From Robertmurraya sp. (lineage in GTDB: Bacteria; Bacillota; Bacilli; Bacillales; Cytobacillaceae), in NCBI GenBank assembly GCA_025451895.1, contig JANWJP010000103.1:1-41621 (forward strand): DNA of 41,621 nt, in the 5' to 3' direction. Positions 16,658-26,800 of the stretch are shown here, one piece after another (the stretch's first letter is position 1; each line of letters opens with the position of its first letter). A program made the position numbers and the translations under genes. The notes below the pieces were generated by a model that worked only from the letters and a program-made list of their open reading frames with translations, searched no databases and was not told the origin of the DNA.

Positions 16658-18223
16658 TCACTCCCTGTTCGGATCAATATTTGAAAAATAAAATTCTACC
16701 ATTTCCTTGAGATCAGACGGCAGAGAGTACCGGTTTATGCTCTGCCTGTATGAGCGTTCATATTGCTGATAGACTTCGTCATAATGCATAAGCGTTCCTT
16801 TTACAACCGGGCCGCTCCCCTCCGTCCCGGATACATGGCTTCCTTCACCGAGCGGACCGCCGTCTGTTTCCATATTTTCGCCACCGCCGACTCTCTCAGG
16901 AACGGTAACAAATTCCCGTGAACCCTGACCTAAACCTGCACCTGTGCCACCGGTGCCGCTTCCATGTCCGCCGGAACCGTTTCCTTGTCCCCCGGCGCCT
17001 GAACCTGTTCCGCTATTATTTCCTCCGCTGCCGCTCTGTGAACCGCCGCTTCCGTTTCCGTTGTTATTTGTTCCCGGATCTTGACCGTTTTGCCCGGAAG
17101 ATGATCCATTCTGATTGTTTTGCTGTCCGCCCTGATTATTCTTTTCTCCCGATGATCCGGGTCCAAATGCAAACTGTGACGGCGGCATCCCGTTTTCGAT
17201 CATTTCCTGCTGTAAATTTTTGCCCGTCTCAGAAATACCGGAATGTGCCGCGGCAAGCTGTTCAATTTTCTCAGGGGACTTCAAGGCCTCTTCAATCTGT
17301 CTAAGAAGCCGGGCAAGTGTATCCTCATCAAATTTTCCATCTGTTTCCGAGAGATTGTTTAGCGCTGTTTGTTGTTCCGCGCTCAATTCATGGCGGTTTT
17401 CATTTAATTTTCGTAATTCCTTTTCAAGTTTTTCTAAATCTTTTTTATCAAGCAATTCTGCCAGTTCATTTAATCCGTTTTTAGACAATTCCTTTTTCCA
17501 ATTTTCCAGAGCGAGTTGCTTTTCTTTTTCCTTAAGAAGTCTCAATTCAAGATTTTGCATCTGCTTTTCCAGTTCCCGCAAAAACTTTTCCGGATCCTTT
17601 TCTTTTTTCACTTCCTGTAATGCCTCATTAAGAAGTTTTTTTGAATCAGGATCTGTTTCCTCATGTACTTTCTTCTTCAATTCTTTTGAGGCCTCTTTTA
17701 CAAGCCGGATTTCTGTCTCTCTTTGTGAGGCAGTTTTCATATTCTCTTCAGCAATTGTAAAACTCAGTAAAAAAGAAACAAGAATAAGAACGGCACCCGC
17801 TCCAAGCAATTTATAATCCGGAAAATATTTTTTCCGGTTTTGAACCTGAATGTGGACCTTTTTCATTTCGCCGACAGCATCGGCAAGCTGCAATTTTTCC
17901 ATCGTGCCTTCATTTTCCTTATAAGCGAATGCGGTGAGCACCCTGTCATCGCTTACATAAGAATTGTAAAGACAGGCAGCCTCATATAGATCAGGCTTTT
18001 TCCTCCAAATCCGAAAAATAAAAATGCCAATCAACCCTGCAGCCAAAATCAGAAAATAATAGCGCAAGAACGGGATGACAATAAAAGATGCCGCAAGAAG
18101 CAGGATAAAAGAAGCAGCTCCTGCTCCCATAAACAGGAACTGGAGCTCTTTAAAAATAAGCTGTAAAAGCAACTGCTTCCTGACCGTTTTTAAATAATGA
18201 ATAAATTGCTGCTTTTCTCTCAT
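16658..18223 (-). CDS. Membrane protein with coiled coil and Gly/Asn/Ser-rich segment
   Basis: No recognised function. The 521-residue product has two adjacent transmembrane segments (about 30-52 and 54-72) and a third near 139-158. A long charged coiled coil covers about 165-330 (many Glu, Lys, Leu). A low-complexity stretch of about 90 residues, rich in Gly, Asn, Ser and Gln, runs from about 350 to 440. A conserved-looking C-terminal tail contains YDEVYQQYERSYRQSINRY. Similar membrane proteins with a flexible segment accompany MoxR clusters. I prefer the ATG (M-R-E-K-Q-Q-F), 8 bases after AGAGGG; a GTG three codons earlier overlaps the permease stop. It may be a scaffold for the ATPase and VWA proteins, which is inference. 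Confidence 0.8.
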   Translation of the reverse strand: MREKQQFIHYLKTVRKQLLLQLIFKELQFLFMGAGAASFILLLAASFIVIPFLRYYFLILAAGLIGIFIFRIWRKKPDLYEAACLYNSYVSDDRVLTAFAYKENEGTMEKLQLADAVGEMKKVHIQVQNRKKYFPDYKLLGAGAVLILVSFLLSFTIAEENMKTASQRETEIRLVKEASKELKKKVHEETDPDSKKLLNEALQEVKKEKDPEKFLRELEKQMQNLELRLLKEKEKQLALENWKKELSKNGLNELAELLDKKDLEKLEKELRKLNENRHELSAEQQTALNNLSETDGKFDEDTLARLLRQIEEALKSPEKIEQLAAAHSGISETGKNLQQEMIENGMPPSQFAFGPGSSGEKNNQGGQQNNQNGSSSGQNGQDPGTNNNGNGSGGSQSGSGGNNSGTGSGAGGQGNGSGGHGSGTGGTGAGLGQGSREFVTVPERVGGGENMETDGGPLGEGSHVSGTEGSGPVVKGTLMHYDEVYQQYERSYRQSINRYSLPSDLKEMVEFYFSNIDPNRE

Positions 18224-18228
18224 CCTCT

Positions 18229-19074
18229 TCACCCTCTTTGCATATTGGGACGAAGCTTTTTAATACTAATCACCATAGATGCCGCCGCAATAATCGTATA
18301 GGAAATAAGAAAAGCCGCCCATAAGGGAAAATGAATCCCTGTGTATTGCGTCAGTTCATCATTGAAAGAAGGTTCAAGAACAGAAATCAACACAAAAAAC
18401 GGGTTCAACATGGCCGTAAAGTAGGGAAACGGAAAAAACCCGCTCACATTGCCGCCGTAATAACCATAACTTATTTCCGATAACAAAACTGTCAGGAAGG
18501 TCGTCCCTCCGGTCAAAAATAACAAAATGCTGTATGCCGTCACCATGGCAATGATCGTTCTGCGGATGAGGGTAGAGACCAGCACCCCGATAGTTCCAAA
18601 AGTAATAATGGAAAATAGATAAAACCCTGCCGTGATGAAAAATTGCCCGGGCGAAATACCGCCGAATAAAAAGACAATGCTGTATAACGGAAGGCTGGCA
18701 GCGATTAACAGCATTAAATAAGCAACAGAGGAAACGAGCTTGCTTACAATAATACTTGTCGAGCTTTGTGTCGTTGTGAGCAATATATTCAGTGTTTGCT
18801 TTTCCCTCTCACTGCTGATGACGCCGGCTGTTAAGCCCGGTGTAATAAACAGAACCAGCCCCAGTTGAAGCGCTGAAAGAAACATAAACATTTCCCGGCT
18901 TGCACTGGGTCTGAAAAAATTCTGTCCATATGCAATTGTTTCAATAAAAATAAACCCGATAATGATCAATCCGAGGGCAAGCAGGTAAAATAATATCCCC
19001 AAATAGCTCTTAAAAGAACGGAAACGCAGGGTAAGTTCCTTATTTAATACCGGATTTAATGTAAAATTTTTCAT
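18229..19074 (-). CDS. ABC-2 type transporter permease
   Basis: Membrane subunit of an ABC transporter, 281 residues with about six predicted transmembrane helices. It has the ABC-2 pattern NPVLNKELTLRFRSFKSYLG at the N-terminus, then GVISSEREKQTLNILLTT, the amphipathic coupling segment of the NatB/ABC-2 group. Its start overlaps the ATPase stop by four bases (ATGA), so the pair is translationally coupled and surely one transporter. The substrate cannot be read from sequence. The setting suggests export or membrane handling of something used by the VWA/MoxR proteins encoded in the same operon. Confidence 0.92.
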   Translation of the reverse strand: MKNFTLNPVLNKELTLRFRSFKSYLGILFYLLALGLIIIGFIFIETIAYGQNFFRPSASREMFMFLSALQLGLVLFITPGLTAGVISSEREKQTLNILLTTTQSSTSIIVSKLVSSVAYLMLLIAASLPLYSIVFLFGGISPGQFFITAGFYLFSIITFGTIGVLVSTLIRRTIIAMVTAYSILLFLTGGTTFLTVLLSEISYGYYGGNVSGFFPFPYFTAMLNPFFVLISVLEPSFNDELTQYTGIHFPLWAAFLISYTIIAAASMVISIKKLRPNMQRG

Positions 19075-20003
19075 GAAAGACTTGCCCCCTTTGTTATTTC
19101 CATGAATACATCTTCCAAATTTGCTTTCTCTTCTGAAAAACTGATAATCTGAAGATCTTGCAAAACAGCTCTTTTTAACAGTTCCATCTGTTCCTCTTCT
19201 GTCCCACGATAGACAAACTGCAACGAACCTTTTTCCATTTCCGTCAGTTTGGAAACAAACGGATCATCCTCAAAAAAGGAAATCACTCTCTTCGCTTCAC
19301 CCAGGAACTTTACCACAATAGTCCTTTCCTGATGAAGCATTGCCTGAATTTCGGAAACGGAGCCTTGCGCAATTAACCGGCCGTGATCTATGATTCCTAT
19401 GCTGTCGCACATATCGGCAAGCTCCGGAAGAATATGGGAGGAAATCAAGATCGTCTTTCCCATGGTTTTCAATTCTTTTAGAATTTCCCTCATTTCCACT
19501 CTTGCCCGCGGATCCAAACCGGAAGCGGGTTCATCGAGAATCAGAACCTCAGGGTCATGAATCAGACTCCTGGCCAAACATAACCGTTGCTTCATTCCCC
19601 GTGACAATAAATCAACATAAACATCCTTCTTGTGGGACAAATTTACGAGTTCAAGAAGCCTGGGAATCAGTTTCTGCCGTTCCTGATAAGGAATTCCGTA
19701 GCTTGCCCCGTAAAAATGCAAATACTCGGATGTTTTTAATTGATCATAAACCCCGAAAAAATCAGGCATGTAGCCGATTTGTCTCCGCACCGCTTTTGTA
19801 TCCTTTTGAATATTATAACCGTTAATAAAAGCAGTGCCGGAAGTGGGGGCCAAAAGAGTGGCAAGAATCGAAAAAGTTGTTGATTTTCCGGCTCCGTTTT
19901 GCCCGACAAATCCAAAAACAGTCCCCTTATTGATTTGTAAGTTTAAAGAATCAAGAGCTGTAAATTTTCCATATTTTTTTGTTAACTCAATTATTTCGAT
20001 CAT
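19071..20003 (-). CDS. ABC transporter ATP-binding protein
   Basis: Cytoplasmic ATPase of the ABC-2 transporter encoded next to it; 310 residues. Visible motifs are Walker A GQNGAGKST (about residue 35), the Q-loop region near IGYMPDF, signature LLSRGMKQRL (a variant of LSGGQ), Walker B VLILDEPASGLD and the H-loop in ISSHILPEL. The C-terminal extension of about 90 residues matches the CcmA/NatA/DrrA type. The start overlaps the upstream gene's stop by four bases. The signature deviates from LSGGQ (LSRGM), as is common in this subgroup. Confidence 0.94.
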   Translation of the reverse strand: MIEIIELTKKYGKFTALDSLNLQINKGTVFGFVGQNGAGKSTTFSILATLLAPTSGTAFINGYNIQKDTKAVRRQIGYMPDFFGVYDQLKTSEYLHFYGASYGIPYQERQKLIPRLLELVNLSHKKDVYVDLLSRGMKQRLCLARSLIHDPEVLILDEPASGLDPRARVEMREILKELKTMGKTILISSHILPELADMCDSIGIIDHGRLIAQGSVSEIQAMLHQERTIVVKFLGEAKRVISFFEDDPFVSKLTEMEKGSLQFVYRGTEEEQMELLKRAVLQDLQIISFSEEKANLEDVFMEITKGASLS

Positions 20004-22384
20004 GATTCCACCTCCCCTTTAACCGTAATTTCAGGGACTACCAATGGCATATCGTCTTCTGTATTTTTATTAATTTTAAAAACAATCTCTCCATTTTCAG
20101 AAATATAATTGCCGGCTTGATTCTCTTTCGTCAATTTCAAAGATGGTTTACCGCTCTCCAGTAGCATATATTCGCCTGTTTCCCAATTAAAAATCGAAAA
20201 TTCAATGTCAGCTGAATTTCTCAATAAAATATTAATACTTTCAAAAGTAACCGGTTTTCCTTCCAAATCCCCGGGGAAGGTAAGAATGAGCTCATACTCT
20301 CCATTATCAATCCATATCTCTTCCCGGTATTTGTCCATTTCCCGATTATAATAATTACCGCTCAAATCTTTTACTTTGATTTCAAACATATCAACTGTCA
20401 GAGCGAACTGACCTGTTATTTCATTCTTTACGGTTAAAGGAGCCACAATTAAATTCCAGTTATTTTCTTTTTGTTTTTTATTAACAAGCTTCACGTCGAT
20501 TACAGAATCAGCAGTCACTCCTCCAATAAAAGGCTTATTCTGCTCATTTGTGCTGTCTGTAAAAAGAAGTGAGGCTGCAGCAGTTTCAAGGCGTTCCTTT
20601 TTAAATTCTTCAAGATCATCATGATCATAATAGTGACTTCCGGAAAGCATCTCCGGCCGGAAAAGAAATTTTTGTGTTATTTTTTTATCAATCTTTTTCT
20701 TTTCTCCCTGCTTCAATGAACCAAGATCAATTTTTGTATTTCCTGACCATATAAAGACTTCATCAAAATCATAAGGAAAACGGTTTTCGATCACTCCGGT
20801 CAGTTTGCCGTTTTTCAGGGTCAAATCTGTGAAGAAGCTGCCATCATTGTATTTTTGAGCTTTTCCAAACACTGTTTTCGCAGACCAGTAAGGAACATCC
20901 TTAAAAATGATCTCAGATGTTTTTCTTTTTTCTTCGATTACACCGGCCATCTCCATATTACGGTCAAAAGTATCGAATGTGCTGGAAATAACTAAAAATT
21001 CCCCTTTTGGAACAGATAACCGGTAATTCCCGCTTTTATTGGACAACATCGTTGTTGCTTGCCAGCCTGATAAATATTCATCTGTCATCTGATAGACTCC
21101 CATTTGATTAAGCTGAGGGCGGGCAATCCGGTCTTTGGCCCCAAAAGCAAATACACCCAAAGCTGTCAATAATCCGACGGAAGGAATAATCCACCAGGTA
21201 TACTCGCGTTTATCGATTTTCTTCAGTAAAAGGTATAAAACGGGAACAATCAGAATGATATAGACGAGCATCAGGACGATTAGCACAGGAAGGCTGTATT
21301 GCGAAAAAGGAAAATATTCATTCGGCTCTCCGAGTTCCCTGTACAAATGGTAGTAAAAATCCTCCATGGGCCAGTACCCGGTGGAAGTTGAAACCGTTAC
21401 GTTTTTAAGCAAGTCCTCAAACCATAACCTGTATCCATCCCATGCAGACAAAGGCTGATCCCCGAGTGAAAAAGCCGTCTGCAAAATGAGCCCTTCACCA
21501 TAGGTTTTTTTAATTATTGCAGGGAGTCCGTTGCTTTCAGCCAAAATTTCTGCTTCCTTATCCACTTCTCCTGTAAAAAGAAGAATAGTTCCAAACGGAA
21601 TTTGTTTTCCGGATGTATCCAAGAACCCGGCGCTTCCTGTATGTTCCGACTCCGGTTTCATAGGCAATAATGAATGTAGTGTCCCGTAAATTCCTTTTCC
21701 GTCCGGCGCTCCGCCGGCAAATAAGGTTCCGCCTGACTGTATCCAGTCTTTAATGGCCTGCTGCTGGCTTTCCGTCAACTGTGACAGCGGATATTCGTCT
21801 ATTATTATATAATCTATCATTTCCAACCCCTGTGCTTCTTGAGGGATTTCTTCCTTTTTCAAAGGAATGATGTCAAAATTTGATGACGATAAGCCGCGGA
21901 GCTCCTTCAACCGGTCATAATTCTCACTGAGAACACCAATCGTTTTATAGTCGCTTTCGATAAATTTAGGGGTTAATTTTTTGTCCCCGCTAAAAGCAAC
22001 TTCCTTTCCTTTCATCCAGTCTCCTTCGTATAAACGGATCATCTTCTGATTTTGAAAATAAGCCGAACTATTATTAGTCAATCCCGGTAGAGTAATCGAA
22101 TAAGTTTTTATTTCATTTTCCGGCAGTTCAATATGTATTTTCTTCGAACCGCCGGCATAATCCGACGGCACATAATCGATCAGCAAGTCACCGCTGAAAG
22201 CCTTGCCGTGATTTTCGACTTTTATAATTACGGGAAAACCTTTGCCATTTTTTACTTTCCCGTCAAAACCGGGTTTAACAGTAATTTGAATCTTTCCCTG
22301 TTCTGCACCGGCGTGTTCAACCGGCCATAAAAAAACCAATAAAAAAACACCAATTAAAACGAAAAGTCTTAAAACCTTCGCCAC
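20000..22384 (-). CDS. Large exported membrane protein, first gene of the MoxR/VWA operon
   Basis: Function unknown. The 794-residue product has an N-terminal signal or anchor sequence (about 3-26, ending near HAGAEQG). An extracellular beta-rich region follows, then a GATase-like alpha/beta segment (YIIIDEYPLSQL, SGGTLFAGGAPDG at about 190-230). Two transmembrane helices lie at about 363-389 and 396-416, followed by a long C-terminal ectodomain. Start: the GTG has GAGGAGG 8 bases upstream. A TTG seven codons earlier sits at the predicted transcription start, so it cannot be used from that promoter. The stop overlaps the ABC ATPase start by four bases. It likely works with the transporter and VWA proteins at the cell surface; this is inference from context. 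Confidence 0.82.
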   Translation of the reverse strand: MAKVLRLFVLIGVFLLVFLWPVEHAGAEQGKIQITVKPGFDGKVKNGKGFPVIIKVENHGKAFSGDLLIDYVPSDYAGGSKKIHIELPENEIKTYSITLPGLTNNSSAYFQNQKMIRLYEGDWMKGKEVAFSGDKKLTPKFIESDYKTIGVLSENYDRLKELRGLSSSNFDIIPLKKEEIPQEAQGLEMIDYIIIDEYPLSQLTESQQQAIKDWIQSGGTLFAGGAPDGKGIYGTLHSLLPMKPESEHTGSAGFLDTSGKQIPFGTILLFTGEVDKEAEILAESNGLPAIIKKTYGEGLILQTAFSLGDQPLSAWDGYRLWFEDLLKNVTVSTSTGYWPMEDFYYHLYRELGEPNEYFPFSQYSLPVLIVLMLVYIILIVPVLYLLLKKIDKREYTWWIIPSVGLLTALGVFAFGAKDRIARPQLNQMGVYQMTDEYLSGWQATTMLSNKSGNYRLSVPKGEFLVISSTFDTFDRNMEMAGVIEEKRKTSEIIFKDVPYWSAKTVFGKAQKYNDGSFFTDLTLKNGKLTGVIENRFPYDFDEVFIWSGNTKIDLGSLKQGEKKKIDKKITQKFLFRPEMLSGSHYYDHDDLEEFKKERLETAAASLLFTDSTNEQNKPFIGGVTADSVIDVKLVNKKQKENNWNLIVAPLTVKNEITGQFALTVDMFEIKVKDLSGNYYNREMDKYREEIWIDNGEYELILTFPGDLEGKPVTFESINILLRNSADIEFSIFNWETGEYMLLESGKPSLKLTKENQAGNYISENGEIVFKINKNTEDDMPLVVPEITVKGEVES

Positions 22385-22413
22385 CCCATACTCCTCCTCT
22401 GCCAAAATCTCCT

Positions 22414-22441
22414 ATTATAATAGACGAATACGTCAGGTAAA
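22414..22441 (-). promoter_or_regulatory. Probable promoter of the MoxR/VWA operon
   Basis: A perfect TATAAT (22414-22419) lies 16 bases downstream of a weak TTTACC (22436-22441) on the minus strand, in a strongly AT-rich region. Transcription would begin near 22407, leaving a leader of about 23 bases before the GTG. This supports the operon being an independent unit separate from smc-ftsY. Confidence 0.55.
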
Positions 22442-22666
22442 AGGTTTGCTTTTTTTAAAATTTTTAGTAAATTATGTCACAATTTTTCGGAAATACAGAA
22501 ATGCTTTCTTTTTTAAAAAGGCTTTGCAGATAAAAAAAATGAAAAAAATATGTTTGAATTTTGTGATTAAGACAACCTTTTAATTTCAATTCTATGCCCG
22601 CAGCCCCGCAGCGGCACATAATTCTGAAATCAGTTAAATCCCGTCATTCCAAGCTTTTAAATACCG

Positions 22667-22700
22667 AAAAAAAGCATGGCATATCTCGCTGCCATGCTTT
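22667..22700 (-). terminator. Intrinsic terminator after ftsY
   Basis: Perfect 10-bp arms AAAGCATGGC (22671-22680) and GCCATGCTTT (22691-22700), followed on the minus strand by seven U. It stops rnc-smc-ftsY transcription about 190 bases after the ftsY stop and insulates the MoxR/VWA operon. Confidence 0.93.
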
Positions 22701-22888
22701 GTCAAATAAAAAAACTCCTGCACATACCGCATCAAAGAAACGTACCTGATAAACGATATTTTTTTTATTGCTTCCTGGAGAAATGTCATCAATCTTTCAA
22801 CTTATTCCGCTTTTGTGAAGTACGGTTTCATATAGAAGCAAAAATCCTTCCAATCGCACTTTCAAAGTTAAATAGAGGGATATGCAAT

Positions 22889-23884
22889 TTATTCCGCCGC
22901 TGAATCTTTCTCAATTAGGTCAGCAAAAAGTCCGTACACATATTGCTCCGGATTAAATTTCTGCAGATCATCCATTTTTTCACCCAGACCGACGAATTTC
23001 ACAGGGATTTTCAGTTCATTGCGAATAGCAAGAACGATTCCCCCTTTGGCCGTTCCGTCAAGCTTTGTTAAAACGATGCCCGTGACATCTGTAGCTTCCT
23101 TAAACGTTTTTGCCTGTACCATGGCATTTTGTCCTGTTGTTGCATCAAGAACAAGGAGCACTTCATGGGGAGCACCGGGAACTTCCCTTTCGATAACCCG
23201 CTTGATCTTTTCAAGTTCCTTCATTAAATTGACTTTATTTTGTAAGCGGCCGGCTGTATCACATAATAACACATCAACATTTCTGGACTTAGCGGCATGA
23301 ATCGCATCAAACATTACCGCAGCCGGGTCAGAACCGGGACCCTGTTTGATTGTTTCTACGCCAACTCTTTCACCCCATACTTCCAACTGTTCGATCGCAC
23401 CGGCGCGAAAAGTGTCACCTGCTGCCAACAGAACTTTTTTTCCTTCCGACTTATATTTATGTGCCAGTTTGCCGATTGTTGTGGTTTTTCCGACACCGTT
23501 TACTCCGACAAACAGGATCACTGTCAAACCTTCTTTTGCCATATTCAACTCAGCCGAAGTATTGTCCCCCTGCTGATAAATTTCCACAAGCTTTTCAGAG
23601 ATGACACTTTGGACCTCTGCCGGGTCTTGAATATTTCTTTTTTTGACCTCCAACTTCAGAGCATCAATCAATTCCATTACTGTATGAAATCCCACATCAG
23701 CTCCGATCAATATTTCCTCAAGTTCCTCAAAAAAATCCTCGTCCACCTTGCGATAGCGGGCTACAAGATCATTTACGCGCCCGGCAAAACTGTCCCGGGT
23801 TTTTGTCAAACCCTCCTTAAATTTTTCCGTTACAGAACTTGTTTGCTTTGAAATTGTTTCCTTTAACTTCTTAAAAAAACTCAT
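22889..23884 (-). CDS. ftsY: Signal recognition particle receptor FtsY
   Basis: SRP receptor GTPase that docks Ffh-ribosome complexes at the membrane. The 331-residue product has the charged N-terminal region, an N domain and a G domain with [34 protein letters not shown] and [10 protein letters not shown], ending [14 protein letters not shown]. It has no long acidic A domain, as is usual for Bacillus FtsY. ATG start; it follows smc by 14 bp in the conserved rnc-smc-ftsY order. The next gene in B. subtilis, ylxM, is displaced here. Confidence 0.98.
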   Translation of the reverse strand: MSFFKKLKETISKQTSSVTEKFKEGLTKTRDSFAGRVNDLVARYRKVDEDFFEELEEILIGADVGFHTVMELIDALKLEVKKRNIQDPAEVQSVISEKLVEIYQQGDNTSAELNMAKEGLTVILFVGVNGVGKTTTIGKLAHKYKSEGKKVLLAAGDTFRAGAIEQLEVWGERVGVETIKQGPGSDPAAVMFDAIHAAKSRNVDVLLCDTAGRLQNKVNLMKELEKIKRVIEREVPGAPHEVLLVLDATTGQNAMVQAKTFKEATDVTGIVLTKLDGTAKGGIVLAIRNELKIPVKFVGLGEKMDDLQKFNPEQYVYGLFADLIEKDSAAE

Positions 23885-23898
23885 GGATCCACTTCCTT

Positions 23899-26800
23899 TT
23901 ACGATTGTTCTACCAGTTTATCCGATTCTTCCAGACGAACAGAAACAAGCTTGGATACTCCGGATTCTTGCATCGTTACCCCGTAAAGGACATCAGCCCC
24001 CTCCATTGTTCCTTTGCGGTGGGTAATGACGATAAATTGGGTCTCTTGGCTGTAATTCTTTAAATATTGGCTGAAACGGTAAACGTTCGCTTCATCCAAA
24101 GCCGCTTCAACTTCGTCCAATATACAAAACGGCACAGGACGGACCTTTAGAATGGAAAAAAGGAGGGCAATTGCCGTCAAGGCGCGTTCTCCCCCGGAAA
24201 GAAGCCCGAGATTCTGCAGTTTTTTGCCCGGAGGCTGGGCAACAATCTCGATTCCCGTATTGAGAAGATCATCCGGTTCCGTTAACCGCAAATCAGCTCT
24301 CCCCCCGCCGAATAAAGCTTGAAAAACATTCTCAAAATGCGAACGGACTCCGGCAAACGTTTCTGCAAGCCGTTTCTTCATTTCCTCATCCATTTCGTCG
24401 ATGACCCGGTATAAAGTGTCTTTTGCTTCCTCAAGATCTTTCTTTTGTTCCTGCAAAAACTGGTATCGCTCGGATACACGCTCAAATTCTTCGATGGCAC
24501 CCAGATTAACCGTCCCGAGTTCGTCAATGGCCAGTTTGAGCAATTTCACTTTTTTTCTCGCTTCCTCCGGAGCAACGGTTAACGGATACTCTTCTTTCGC
24601 TCCTTCAAAAGTGAGGAAATACTCCTCCCGCAAATGAGCAAGCAAATTTTCCAATTCCACATCAAGTCTGTTTAATTGAACCTCTTCATCTTTCAGGCTG
24701 ATTGAAAGGCCCTTATGGCGGCGCTTCAGTTCTTTTATTTCCAGCTCATCGTCTTCAACACTTGTATGCAGCTTCAACCTTTCTTCTCTCAAAGAAGTAA
24801 TTCGTTGTATCGTATCATTCTTTTCAGCGAGCTTTTTTTCAATCGCTCCTGCAAGCTGTTCTTCATCAGAGAAGTGAGCGCTTATTTCAAAGGAAATTTT
24901 TGTTAACTTTTCTTCTTCCGCCGTTTTTCTTGCGCTATATTCCTCCAACTCTTCAACAAGATTGCGTATTTTTTCATTCGCATGCTGTATTTGTTCTTTT
25001 TTGGCAGCCAATTGAATCTTTAATTCATTAATTTCCTCTGCCAGTGACTCTCTTGAAGAAATTTGTGATTGTCTCCGTTCACTGAGAGAAGTAATTTCAC
25101 GGTCAAGTTCTGCGATCTCCCCGCCAATTTGCCTGAGAAGAAGACCAAGTTCATCCCGTCTTCGTATAAGATCATTGAATTCTTCGTTCAGCCGGGATTT
25201 GTCCAGATCATAAAAAGCCAGTTTTTCATTGATATTCTTCTCTTCAATTTCCGCCTCCCGGAGATTTCCTTTAACGGATTGTTCTTTTATACGGAGTTCT
25301 TCCCCTTCTTTACGGAGGTTTTCCAGGTTTTGCTCGCGTTTCTTCACTTCGTCATCTAAATTCTTTACCTCTTCCCGGATTTTCGCCGCTTTTGCTTCCA
25401 TATCGAGAATTTTGACTTTTAAATCATCTAATTCTCCTTTCCTGCTCAGCAGTGAAGAGGACTGTTTCTTGACAGAGCCCCCGGACATGGAACCCCCGAT
25501 GTTTACTACATCCCCTTCAAGCGTCACTATACGAAGACGGTATTGAACCGATTTGGCCATTTCATTGGCACTTTTTAAATCTTTGGCAACAACAACCGTA
25601 CCCAGTAAATTCTCAATAATATTTCTGTACTTACCGTTAAAATTTATTAAATCTGAGGCCATTCCCACATAGGAAGGATGGCGCTGAATAATCGCCAGTT
25701 GTTCCGGTGACGGCGCTCTTCCTGTGATGACATTAAGAGGAAGAAAAGTCGCCCGGCCAAAGCCGTTCGCTTTTAAATATTGAATCGCTTTTCTTCCGCT
25801 TTCTTCGGTATCTACCACAATATGCTGCATGGCACCGGAGAGGGCAGTTTCAACGGCCGTTTCATACTCCTTTGGAACCTGAATCAATTCGGCAACGGCA
25901 CCTTCTATACCGGTTAATTTTCCTTCACGTGCCTTAAGGATCTCTTTAACTCCCTGATAGAAGCCGGCATAATGATCTTCCATTTCCTGCAAGGTATCTT
26001 TTCTTGACTTTGTTTTCTGCAATAACTGATAAATCTGATGAAGAGCAGCTTCCTTCTTTTGAAAAAGCTCACGCGCATCATTGAGTTTCTGTTGTTCTTC
26101 CCGATATAAACGAATCTGTTCTTCCAATTGTGCAGAAATGGCAGCAAGTTCTTGTGAAATCGTTGCTTTTTTTTTCTCTATCTCCCTGCGCTCCGTTACA
26201 TGTTTTTCATTTTCCATCTCAAGTTTCCGGGTCTGGTTTTCATTTTGAGTGATTTGCTGTTCAATATTTTGCAGTTCATTTCTCGATGATGCCTGCCGGT
26301 TTAATAACTCGATATAATCACTTTTTAAAGATTCAATTTTGTCATCGATATTCACACTGTATTGGGTAAGCAGCCGTTGTTTTTCAGTCAGTCTGTTCTT
26401 TAAAACTGCATACTCTTCTTCAAAACGGGCGGCCGTTTCCCCCTGAAGGCTTTTCTGTGAAGTCAATTCAGAAATTTTTCCGGTTAATTCAACAATTGCT
26501 TTTTCCAGATGTTCTTTCGTCTTTTCAGCATTCTTTTTTCTTTCTTTTAAAACTTCTTTCTGCCCTTCTAATTTCTCTACTTCTTCACTTGTCGAAAGCA
26601 GAATTTCCTGCAGACCGTTTATGGAATCGTCCAGTTCCCGGATTTTCCATCTTACTTCTTCAATTCCCGCTTCCTTCGTTTGAATCGTCGTTGAAAGCTC
26701 CAATTCAATATTCTTATGATCCTCCACACGGATGGAAAGTTCTTCCCATTTTTCATGCAATTCCTCTATTTCATGAACAGTCAGCGCAACCTCATAATTC

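Larger units (their letters stand above)
22385..22888. other. Intergenic region between ftsY and the MoxR/VWA operon (504 bp)
   Basis: It holds the ftsY terminator (22667-22700), then about 220 bp of AT-rich DNA leading to the operon promoter (22414-22441). The 188 bp between ftsY and its terminator form a 3' tail without a convincing gene. No insertion sequence, tRNA or direct repeats marking an insertion were noticed. Confidence 0.6.

Noticed and set aside
17000-17180. Repetitive DNA in the 521-residue protein gene considered as a tandem repeat or CRISPR-like array
   Set aside because: The repetition comes from Gly, Asn and Ser codons in one open frame; there are no regular spacers or conserved repeat units.
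10000-22500. Signs that the MoxR/VWA operon was brought in by a mobile element
   Set aside because: I saw no transposase, integrase, tRNA gene or flanking direct repeats, and base and codon use look like the neighbouring genes, so mobility is not supported by the sequence.
22540-22790. Minus-strand frame of about 50 codons after ftsY (begins MTFLQEAIKK)
   Set aside because: It passes through the ftsY terminator and has only a weak ribosome binding site, so it is most likely chance.
22676-22903. 75-codon plus-strand frame at the 3' end of ftsY
   Set aside because: It overlaps the ftsY terminator and the ftsY coding end on the opposite strand and has no clear ribosome binding site or family resemblance.
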